Below are positions 1-8,498 of a stretch of DNA of 64,000 nucleotides, one piece after another. The stretch comes from Chlorophyllum brunneum (Eukaryota > Basidiomycota > Agaricomycetes > Agaricales > Agaricaceae). The notes below the pieces were generated by a model that was not told the origin of the DNA, did not search any database, and saw only the letters and a list, made by a program, of their open reading frames with translations. The position numbers and the translations under genes were made by a program. How positions within the stretch are numbered: the stretch's first letter is position 1; every line of letters starts with the position of its first letter. The stretch covers positions 2,156,217 to 2,220,216 of the forward strand of contig OY756148.1 of NCBI GenBank assembly GCA_963576785.1, given 5' to 3'.

Positions 1-587
1 TCCCACCTGGACCAGAGGCTGTACATGACAGTCACCCGAGTACAGGACAAAAGGACTGTTCGAAAAATGAGATGATTGTCAAGCAGATATCTTTTGTTAT
101 CCACACAACCTGTTGGAAGTCTGATATCAAGGGTTGACGAACACCAGCAGATGCAGAGTGAGAAATACGTCGGAGAGCGGGATGGGTGGGATTAGAGAAG
201 TCTGCGCACGGCTGGCGTCAGTGGAAAACCCGTGTCTTCTCTCTCACAGCACTCCTTCGTCACATTTACTGCCTTGCAAGTCCAAGTCTCGCGGCGCTAT
301 ACCCATCTTTACTTGGCACACACCCAGACCCTCGACGTGGTATTAATTTACCTGCATAAATCTCTTGTTGAATCCACACCTGTACCATCTAGATCGTCTA
401 CAAAGCTTGTCTGTATGCAGTACACCCATATTCGAAACCGCTCAGCCTCTGATGTTGCTCGGTGCACGTCATGCAATTTTGCAAGACCCTCCGGCTTTAA
501 TTACTTCAGTGGACTGCTCCACTAATGATCAATGTATGATTTCAGGGTATACCAGGGGAGTGAAGGAGAACCCCGGATTTGAGCGAT
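1..587. other. Degenerate flank, no intact gene
   Basis: No continuous gene is visible. The stretch 450-540 resembles 2330-2400 (both contain a run like CTTCAGTGGACTGCTCCACT against CTTCAGTAGACTGCTTGACT), and 230-340 loosely resembles 2010-2130. These matches suggest the block is part of the same decayed duplicated unit that contains the OYE relics downstream. Confidence 0.4.
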
Positions 588-1075
588 ATGCAGGAACGGG
601 GTGAGCGCACATTTTTCACTATATTATTGCTTCGTCTGGCCATGATCAGTTCAGCTGTCCTGGGTTATAAGAGCCTCATCCAGCGAAATTATTTTGTCTC
701 GGTCCACGTCATGGCTAGATCTCTCGCCTTCTCTCGATCTCATCCAGTCCATCGGAGTTGGCAACAATTTCGCTGAGGACAGAGTTCTGATGTCGTCTTC
801 TTTGGCCACACGGCTGCTCGGATCACCCACACTATGTATCCACGAAGACAAGCTCTTCCAGAACGTTGGTCATCGTTATCGAAGCTACATTAACCGTTGC
901 AGAAACTGGTGGAACCATGAAAGCAGGTAAGTTTTCCATTCTTCCTCCGAACGGTTCTATTCTGACAGAATTAACCGACAGATGCTGTATGCGCCTATGA
1001 TTCTGTACACCTTTGGGCAGTTCTGGGCGTTCACCGGAGCTGTGGACGTCGGGCAGATGCGTGAATAATTCCCAT
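588..1075 (+). pseudogene. OYE (NADH:flavin oxidoreductase) relic, copy A
   Basis: A broken fragment of an Old Yellow Enzyme gene. Around 862-925 the DNA reads TLVIVIEATLTVAETGG, matching the N-terminal flavin-domain segment TLIITEATAIAERAGG of the intact OYE gene at 14316-15648. After a possible intron (about 927-981) the next segment reads TDAVCAYDSV, the equivalent of the family's TDAVHAKGS...QLW stretch. Upstream (588-860) it shares a long nucleotide block with three sister relics (1600, 2490 and 4470). No full-length frame exists and the catalytic half of the barrel is absent. Homology to OYE is read directly; the order of duplication and decay is inference. Confidence 0.55.
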
Positions 1076-1109
1076 TTCGTGACTACGTTGCAGTATCGCT
1101 GATACCACT

Positions 1110-1258
1110 TTGGTCTCGTTTCTCCACTCCCTCGACCAACACAGAAATTTCCATCAGAACGCTACTCCAGCCACGAAACCGCGACAACGGCAAAAATCAA
1201 CGCAGACAAGATTCTGTACCCGAAAGCGTGAAAGGTTGAGAATGAGTAGAGAGAACGA
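1110..1258 (+). pseudogene. TLDc-domain relic
   Basis: The frame reads HSLDQHRNFHQN and later ERLRMSRE. The first resembles the YSLDQHGISLNTLY segment found in fungal TLDc (OXR1-like) proteins; the second matches EGLRMSRG in the damaged TLDc gene at 7130-7939, with a shared nucleotide run GGTTGAGAATGAGTAGAG. This relic keeps the SLDQH segment that the other copy lacks. It runs straight into a TPR-gene relic, so the two were joined by deletion or rearrangement. Confidence 0.45.
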
Positions 1259-1615
1259 AGAGAAGCCACATCTCAATTACCTTCCTCTTTTCATATGATA
1301 TACCGATTTCCATAGCCCAGGAATCCAAGAAAAACAGGAACCAACTTTTCGGCCAGTGCGATAGTCAGGGTGCAATCCGTGCCTACACAGATGACATTGA
1401 CCGACTGATGAACGCCCTTCGTTCCGACCCCAATCGAGAGAAGATTTTATTGGCTATGTGTTCTGAGAATAGGGCTGCCGTATATCTATTGACTCGGGAC
1501 AGCGCATTTCGGAATCCAGACGACTTACATGACGCGTGGAAGGATGCGTGATAACTTCAGACTGATGGAAAGTGTTCTACCAGGCGGATGAGGAAGAGTC
1601 TCTGGTCGGAGAGTC
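1245..1615 (+). pseudogene. TPR co-chaperone-like gene relic, copy 1
   Basis: Strong nucleotide similarity to the start of the intact TPR gene at 16933-17576: the run GATATACCGATTTCCAT precedes the start in both, but the ATG is ATA here (position ~1312). Downstream it reads DRLMNALRSDPNREK, as in the parent. The segment equivalent to KNKEAET is missing, and after the DDLHEAWKD-equivalent (about 1525-1548) the alignment jumps to the parent's LQTDGK region, so an internal part is deleted. Loss of start codon plus deletions marks a dead copy. Confidence 0.75.
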
Positions 1616-1995
1616 AGGTGAGTACAAAAATCTCATGATATTCGTCGGGTCTTGTCACGCACAATGGCTTCATGGCCCAGCTCTCTGAGGTTACAAGAGC
1701 CTTGTGCAGCAAAATTAGCTCGTCTTGTTCCACAGCGTCATTCCAGTTCGTCTTTCCTCAAAGACAGAATTCTGATGTCTCTTCACCCGGTACCATTACT
1801 TGCGTTTTCGTAGAGACGGACTATCCTGGTCATCATTAATGTAACTAGATTGACCGCTGCGGGGGCTGGTGACACCACCAAAGGTACGTTTACCATTTTC
1901 CCCCCCAACAATGAGATTCTTGAAGAACTTAAGCGACGTGGGTCTGTACACCTTTCTCCAACTGCAATCGTTAGGCAGGTGCATGAAGATGAGAC
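1600..1995 (+). pseudogene. OYE relic, copy B
   Basis: Second degenerate OYE fragment in the same orientation as copy A. It retains a block like GGTGAGTACAAAAATCTCAT (compare GGTGAGCGTACAAATTTCAT in copy C), then a segment reading TILVIINVTRLTAAGAGD (about 1824-1875), corresponding to TLVIITEATLTTAKPGD of copy D, and YTFLQLQSLGR corresponding to the family's FLQLWALGRA motif. Stops and frame changes interrupt it. Confidence 0.5.
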
Positions 1996-2489
1996 CTCTT
2001 TCATTGACATGTCTCTTGCCCTCCCTCGTAATGCTTCTCTTCCAACTCCAAGTCTTGCAACACCGCACCGATCTTATGCTCTCATAAGAGATCTAAAGGT
2101 GCTCCACCCCCATACCTCGATGTGCTCAATATCGGTTTAGTTGTCGAAATCTTGTCAGTCATTCGGGCTTGCCGGGGCGAATCCACACCTGAACTCGTTT
2201 TATATCACCTACGGAGCTTGTGCATACACGGTACATGGAGTTAGGCGAGATGGTGGACTGCAACCTGGACAGGTAGATAATGGGCATGTCATGTGACCGC
2301 GTTGTGCTCCTAAGCTGTTGGTGCGCATCACACAACTCTGCAACATACCTCAGCCCTTATCGCTTCAGTAGACTGCTTGACTGATGGCCAATGAATACCA
2401 CCAAGTTAACCCCTCTGTAAAGTCTACCATGCGAAACTATCCTCGCCTACAACACCTACTGGTCACCGTACACCTCTGCTCGGGAATGT

Positions 2490-2935
2490 GTCTTTGGAAT
2501 GGAGAGACGGGGAGGACAAGGTGAGCGTACAAATTTCATAATTTCTTCACTCACGATTACTTCGTCTGGCCGTGATCGTTCAGCTGCTCCAAGAGCACCG
2601 TCTAGCAAAATGAGCTCATCTCCATCCACAGTATCGTTCAATATCTTACGCTCATCCCGACCTCTTTCAGTCCACCGGAATCAGCAACACTTTCCCCAAG
2701 GACAGGACATTATATATGCGTAGAGACAGGCTCCTCCAGTACGTTGGTCATCGTCAGTGAAAGCTACATTGACCACTGCGAAACCTGGCAATACCCTCAA
2801 AGCCGGTACGTTTAGTCATTTTTCCTCCAAACAATTTGATTTCGACAAAAGCGGAGCGATGCCTGCCAGCTGTGGGCCTTGGACAGGCCTCCAAATTTTT
2901 GCGGTTGCATGAAGAGACCCCATCTCTCGAAATCC
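2490..2935 (+). pseudogene. OYE relic, copy C
   Basis: Third OYE fragment. Nucleotide similarity to copy D (4470-3930, opposite strand) is high over ~330 bp, including the shared run CAGTCCACCGGAATCAGCAA (copy D is the same apart from a few changes). It encodes TLVIV at ~2738, then a short stretch up to CQLWALDRPPNF (2868-2905), which matches the OYE substrate-pocket motif QLWALGRAANP. No long frame survives. Confidence 0.55.
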
Positions 2936-3560
2936 CACTCCGATCTCGAATTCTCCTCTCAATGACAGGGTATGTATATGCATATACACGTCCTCAAAAT
3001 CGGTTCTGCTGAAGTCCCTGACCACACACACGGCCCTATCCGTGCGATTCACCTTACGAAAGAGCTTCGACACGCTCAATAACGCTTTGGAATGACGTCG
3101 GATACTCGGACTCACATCCACGTTTAGAGGACGGGCGTATGATTGGTTTCATGTGTGTAGGAGCAGAGACTTGAGGCGTTGAGTCCCAAGGTCACCTTTT
3201 CTTCAAATACGTCGTTTCACTTTCGGTGTACATTTTGAAACTGTGGTTTGCCGTCCCCATCAAAACCTGGCTTCGGAGCCCAGATTCGTCCTTTTGGACC
3301 CACCGCAGCTTAGTGTATCTTCAAAGCGCAGGTATCGTATTTCATTGTTGCGAAACTGGATTTGCCACTTGAGCGCCATATTGTGGTACAAATGCACCCT
3401 GGCACCATGCACCAAGGCTCCCACGTTGACAGGGATACCAATATACTCAGCAGATCGACCTGACTCAATGGACGACCATGTCATGGTGTGCTGACCATTT
3501 ATGACTACTCAAAATTTAATAATCATATAGAGAAATTTTGCATTGGCACTGTTAACCACT
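2936..3560. other. No recognisable gene
   Basis: Short frames occur on both strands (for example 3260-3484 on the minus strand) but none carries a motif I recognise or a consistent exon structure. The block lies between an OYE relic and a NACHT-tail relic and is probably decayed DNA of the same duplicated region. Confidence 0.3.
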
Positions 3561-3564
3561 ACAA

Positions 3565-3735
3565 GTCATCACCCTTCCACAAGTCGAATGGCTCTCCGAA
3601 CTTCGCCCCCTCTGCCAAGCCGGCAGTCCTGAACTCGCAATAGATCCCCTTGTCATACTTTACCTCCCGAAAGCGGAATATCACCGTGTTGCCATGCCTG
3701 AGCAAGGAGTAGAGCTCTGATTCTCCGAGTTACGA
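3565..3735 (-). pseudogene. C-terminal relic of NACHT-family gene (fourth copy)
   Basis: Read on the minus strand the segment gives VIFRFREVKYDKGIYCEFRT followed by AGLAEGAKFGEPFDLWK. This is clearly the same module as the C-terminus of the NACHT gene at 8499-10768, which reads AIFWLWEVNHDKGSYREFRS then ADLEEGARIYRAEPFDSWK. No NACHT ATPase part lies upstream; instead the region runs into OYE relic D. It is therefore an isolated tail, probably carried in with a duplication. Confidence 0.6.
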
Positions 3736-3929
3736 GATGTATTGGCATTGACGCAGCGGAATCCACAGATGGTCGGCTAGACCGTAGGTTGGTCCCAGGA
3801 TACCACCTCAATCAAATTGTACTTCTGCCGACATCTCAAACTCGAGGCCTCCTACAAGATTAATAGAGCGCGGTGGAAGATGAGGAAGACAAGCAAACTG
3901 TGCAAGGAAAAATGCAGAGGCACTTTGGG

Positions 3930-4470
3930 GGACGAGTTCTAATCCTAGTGGAATGTAAGTAATTTCGCTTGTTAACTGCATGACAGGGTCTTCATACCGC
4001 CGCCCAAAGTTTGCAGGTCTGTCCGAGGCCCACAGCTGGCAGAAGCGTACGAGTGCATACGCGCATACAGCATCCATAGCTTAGGTTCTGTCAGAATATA
4101 ATTTTTTGGAGGAAAAACGACTAAACGTACCGGCTTTGAGGGTATCGCCAGGTTTTGCAGTGGTCAATGTAGCTTCAGTGATGATAACCAACGTACCGGA
4201 GGAGCCTATCCCTACGCATATATAATGCCCTGGTCCTTGGGGAAAGTGTTGTTGGTTCCGGTGGACTGAAAGTGGTCGGGATAAGCACAAGAGGTTTAAC
4301 AATGCTGTGAACGGAGATGAGCTCATTTCGCTGGACGGTGCTCTTGTAACTTGGGACAACTGAACGATCATGGCCAGACGAAGTAATCGTGAGTGAAAGA
4401 GTTCAAGGAATGTTATGAAATTTGTGCGCTCACCTCGTTCTCCATTCCAAAGGCTCGTCTTCATTCCCAA
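3930..4470 (-). pseudogene. OYE relic, copy D (inverted)
   Basis: On the minus strand this reads GTLVIITEATLTTAKPGD (start of the flavin barrel), then after a probable intron TDAVCAYALVRFCQLWASDRP, matching the QLWALGRA signature of Old Yellow Enzymes. It is the best preserved of the four relics, but it lacks the N-terminal start, most of the barrel and the His/Asn substrate pair. It is inverted relative to copies A-C, so copies C and D form an imperfect inverted pair about 1.1 kb apart. Confidence 0.6.
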
Positions 4471-5027
4471 GCAGAACGTGGGATGGTGGTGGGTGTATGC
4501 TGACCAGCAGGTGTTGGGGTGAGGATAGTATGAACTAGTACGCAGCTTTGCAACTCCTCAAAATGCCGCATCCACTCGTGAGACGCCGTTGTCGCATGTT
4601 CATCCGGCGTCCAAACGTTTCAACCGACAATGCCGGTTCCACCATTTCCACTTACAACCACTGATGCGGACACGTCACAGCCTCAAGGATGCTCAAACCT
4701 GTCTACAAGGTCTTCCACCCAAACTTCCGAACTCGATAATGAGGCCATGTGAAGCTTTTCCGCCAGTGCCGTATTGACTTCCGCTATGACTCAGGGAGGT
4801 GGCGGCCGGGTGTGGGAGGATGGGATCGAGGCGAGAATAGTGACTTGATCCATGAACTGGAGTAAGGACAATAGGATCAGGCGATATGGAGTGGGTGATA
4901 GGAAGGTTGGCGCTGGTATGTAGGACGTATCGGATACATTACGAATTCACCTTCATCATCGTGAAGTACTACCATCAACTTCATCTGTGCACCAACGCCT
5001 CAAATTGTACTTCAAATTTCAGAATGA
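4471..5027. other. No recognisable gene
   Basis: Contains short frames only (for example 4589-4777, plus strand). Nothing in them matches a family I recognise. Confidence 0.3.
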
Positions 5028-5115
5028 CACTCGCCACTAACCTCAACGACCATTGGCCATGGGCCTACCACCTCAACCTCCGCATCTCCCTCAAACGTCC
5101 ATCCCTATTCCCACT
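5028..5115 (+). repeat. Inverted repeat arm 1 (unknown coding fragment)
   Basis: Reads LNDHWPWAYHLNLRISL in the plus frame. The minus strand at 6105-6205 reads LNNRYPWTYHLSLCVS, with about three quarters nucleotide identity by eye (shared runs CCATGG and CCTACCACCTCA). The two arms are therefore diverged inverted copies of one unknown gene fragment. Confidence 0.5.
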
Positions 5116-5159
5116 GCCGACAGCGTACGTTTTTACCCCAAAGACTCCACTATGGGGTT

Positions 5160-5690
5160 TTGCAACTAGTAAGCCCGAACCTATGTCCCGATCGTACTGG
5201 TTGAACAGCTGACGTCTTGGATTCCTCGTCCATGGATATCAATCTATCGTGTGAGAGGACGGGTCAGGGGGGCGTTGATTGGGGTTTTGGTTCTATTGGA
5301 TCGCCCATCTGAGTGTACTTGGAAGCGTTTCTAGGAATCCTTTGAGGATGTGAATATACAGGTTGCATTGAAACTTGGTAGGGAGGATCCAAGATGCACA
5401 TGGGTGTATTGCGATCTTGGGGGAGGTTTAAGGCCATGAAGTCGTCCATGTACGTGGAGCGGGAGGATAGCCAGTAACTGGAGGAAACAAAAGACGTCGA
5501 TAGAGGAGTCGAGCTTTTGGATTGAATGTAGTGAGCTCTTCTTGGTTGTGTGACACGTCCAAGCACAACCGAAGCCGTTTGAGGTCGTGGAATCAGTAGT
5601 TGAGGGCGAAACTGGTGGAAAGAAAAGAGAGGCATGGTGTTACCTGAAAGACTGTCGTCGCCTTTGAGATAAAACAGTTGCAAAGGCAGT
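5160..5690 (-). pseudogene. TPR gene relic, copy 2 (inverted)
   Basis: On the minus strand, 5350-5270 matches the plus strand at about 16815-16885 over some 70 bp (shared run CATCCTCAAA and TAGAAACGCT; translations RNASKYTQMGDPI and RNAAEYIQLGDRI). Further along, near 5240-5180, the sequence ATCCATGGACGAGGAATCC then CAGCTGTTCAACCAGTACGA aligns with the start of the intact TPR gene (ATTTCCATGGCCCAGGAATC then CAACTGTTCAACCAGCACGA). The frame breaks soon after the start. A minus-strand frame of 139 codons (5683-5264) spans the upstream part but I do not recognise its protein. Confidence 0.6.
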
Positions 5691-5699
5691 CGTCCATGT

Positions 5700-6104
5700 C
5701 GTTCATGACAACCGGAGTTGAAATATCATATTTCCACCAACCGCTCAATCGCCTCCTGCGAGATTAGGATAATGGGTGTGGAAGGTGAGGAAAGGAGCGT
5801 GTGCGCATAGGAAAGAGTGGAGAAATATCCGAGCAGTATTCTCTGGGTCTAGTGGAGGTGGAATGCTGCGGTATAGTACAGATCCAGAATAGGAGAAGGC
5901 CCAGGGATTAAAGCACTGGTGGGAGATCTTAACAGTGATTTCTGGTTGTGAGTAGCTTGGAGCGATGCGATAGACACATATCCACGAAAAACTTGCCTAT
6001 GATCACAGTTGGATCAGCGAATACGGTAGTAAATCAGGACTTGGGAGTATTTCGTCTTCTGGGGATGAGATCGGAAGAGCTGAAGGGATGATAATGTTTG
6101 TCGT
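5700..6104. other. No recognisable gene
   Basis: No motif or consistent exon structure seen. Probably continuation of the decayed block. Confidence 0.3.
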
Positions 6105-6205
6105 CGTCAAGCTGAAATTGAGGATATACATTATGGGAAACGCAGAGGCTGAGGTGGTAGGTCCATGGGTAGCGGTTATTGAGACTATCAGTGAGCACCT
6201 TTGTG
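6105..6205 (-). repeat. Inverted repeat arm 2 (unknown coding fragment)
   Basis: Part of a 78-codon minus frame (6270-6034) reading LNNRYPWTYHLSLCVS; partner of 5028-5115. The frame starts MEYYTHLHTN and ends at 6034. I cannot assign a function; the surrounding DNA does not extend the similarity clearly. Confidence 0.4.
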
Positions 6206-6270
6206 AATGTGAAGCATGATTTTGGGACTAACGGGAGAGCGTTGGTGTGTAGATGGGTATAATATTCCAC

Positions 6271-7129
6271 GGTACTGTGTTGGGATGATAAAAATGAGCT
6301 TGGTCATCTATATGTGCTCCAATATCTCGTACGCTCTAAGTCACTCAGTCCCAACGTTCTTACCACCTGCTACACCCGCAGTCGCCCACCACCTCGACAT
6401 GGAAATTGATATGGCGCTGTCACAGTTTCACACGACTGTTCAAGTTCGAAAGCTTGGGCAGGAGATCTAGTAGGTAGATTTAAGCATCCTTGAGGCTACT
6501 TGAAGCAGTGGCATCAGGAGTTGGACGTGGGAGTGGTGGAAGGGAGACAGATGTTGCCTTTGACATGAGTGTTCTGAGTTGATATGTTCGGAAGAATATG
6601 TGACAATAGTATCTTGTGAGCGGACGTGCCATTCCTGGATTCCTAAACATTGAGTTCTACATGACGAACATGTATCACTGCAGAACGAGGGTCGTCCTCG
6701 ATGGTTTTTCAGACTTGCAGTGCCATCCTTTTACTGACAGCTCGACGCAGGGACCTCCTGCAAGCGAGTGGCGAAGGTGACCAAGACGAGCCGGAAGGCA
6801 ATGGAAGCCAAGCTCCGTTCTGATGCAACGTGAATGATTTGGTATTGTGTAGACTGCACAAAAGAGACATGTGGGAGTGAGTAGGTGCAAGGCCATGTAG
6901 TGGTATACAGATGCAGAGCAGGAGAACAGCCAAGGGTTTGAGAGGGAAGACCTGGTGGAAGTGTTATGTGACCGCGTTGACCTCTAGACGCTCAGTCCTT
7001 CGAATACAGTACAGCCATAGCTAACACATCTGCAAAGTCCACACTACGCAACCACCGTCCACTCACGACCCATCCCACCCACGCACTCCATCTTTGGCAA
7101 CTTAAAGTCCGTCACTTCATGCCTTTGTG
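6271..7129. other. No recognisable gene; duplicated segment near 6950-7090
   Basis: Mostly non-coding by eye. 6955-7095 resembles 2280-2470 (both contain ATGTGACCGCGTTG followed by loosely similar sequence), adding to the picture of segment duplication. No transposon features were recognised. Confidence 0.3.
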
Positions 7130-7939
7130 CCTATCCCAGGAGATCCTGCTTTCGAATCACCTGTGTGCCGCTAGCACAGGGGCTTCAGTGTTCCGCTCAA
7201 ACAAGAGGCTATCACGGATTCCAACACCTCACATCCCCCCGTCACGAATCTCGGAAGCTAAACAAGGGACCGAACTTCGAGTGATGGCCACAAGTTCTGT
7301 TCCTAAATCGAGAAGAGGAGTGGTGTCGAACTTGTAGACAGGCAGATCGCACAACGCCGGTCTTGACTTCTCCTCTGGCTGACAAGGTGCGTGTACCCGT
7401 ATATCTCAAGATTGTTTTGTTGAACTGTCTGATTTCAGAGCATCGTCCCCATCTCCCTGCACTTTCCCGTCTACCAAAAACATGGACACCTGTGTATTCC
7501 CACGACATTTTGTTCGTCGTCAAAAACTCTGATGGTGCGATATTTGGTGCTTGGATGGGTGAAGGGTTGAGAATGAGTAGAGGTCATCAAAGGTATTACG
7601 GTAATGGTGAATCGTTTTTATGGAGATGGGTGGAGGGTAATGCAGAGTTGAGAGGGAGGAACGATTATGTTGTGCTGTGTGAACCAGGATTCATCTCCTT
7701 TGGTGGCGAGTTCGTCTTTCCTCTCCTTTTCTCTCTTTATTTCTCCCAACTAGAGCGTATGTTGATACAGAGATGGTTCTTATGGCCTCTATCTAGATGA
7801 TACGTTATACGACGGAACCTTGGCACGTTCGATCACCTTTGCCGACGACATCTTGTGTTCTGCTTCTGGTCCGCATTTAGCTGGCGGCACGGTTGGCTTC
7901 GGGTGTGTCGGAGTCGGAGTTTGGGGTATTGGGTCCTAG
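7130..7939 (+). pseudogene. TLDc-domain (OXR1-like) protein gene, damaged
   Basis: TLDc proteins act in oxidation resistance and V-ATPase regulation. Segments in order: FVPIPGDPAFESP (~7121-7165), VELVDRQI (~7325-7348), TTPVLTSPLADK (7352-7387), an intron 7388-7441, HRPHLPALSRLPKTW, then the TLDc core ILFVVKNSDGAIFGAW, YYGNGESFLWRW, NDYVVLCEPGFISFGG; a second intron ends at 7772 and the last exon reads DGSYGLYLDDTLYDGT and ends GVWGIGS-stop at 7939. Damage: the frame shifts between VELVDRQI and TTPVL (~7349), and the usual SLDQHGISLNTLY...segment between KTW and the core is reduced to a few residues. The donor of intron 2 is unclear; a GC donor at ~7707 would keep frame. The core itself is well kept, so recent decay or partial function is possible. 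Confidence 0.6.
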
Positions 7940-8498
7940 ATCACCTTTCAAGGACATCGTTCGCTCTCTGTCTTTGTATCCCTGTTGTATGTTTTATTGC
8001 CTGTCACCGTTATTAGAACTGGGGTTTGAGACCCAAATCTCAATGCTTATCCCACCGCAGATCACTGAATTAGGAAACAGAGGGTGTTGTAATATCATCT
8101 TCGCGAAGACGAGGGGGAGAGATGGAGTTGATAAGAATCTTTTGCCGCTTGTCTCCATCTGTGAGAATGATTGATTCGAAAGTTTCTCTCTCTTGATCAG
8201 ATCATAGTATAGGGCCACAGCTAAACAAGTATCGAGCGCGCGGTCATAGAATGTCCACAAACTCATTTAGACACACTACGATTGTTCTAGACCCAATCCC
8301 AATTCTACCCTTTTTCCTGTCATTCGACAAAGGAAGCCTACGCATATATCCATATGCTAATTATGTGCTCTTTCACTTTAGTGGTTAACTATGTCATGGT
8401 GCAGCCACCATTGATCATAGAGAGAAATTGTCCATTGAGACAAGCGTATTCTAGTCATTACATGATTTTAGTTATGTGTGGCATTCCGACTCTACTCA
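7940..8498. other. Intergenic; old NACHT tail similarity
   Basis: Minus-strand DNA at ~8395-8500 aligns with tails of NACHT copies B and C (shared LNGQ-coding segment near TTGTCCATTGAG), but in copy A it lies beyond the stop codon at 8499 and contains stops. Otherwise no coding signal. Confidence 0.4.
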
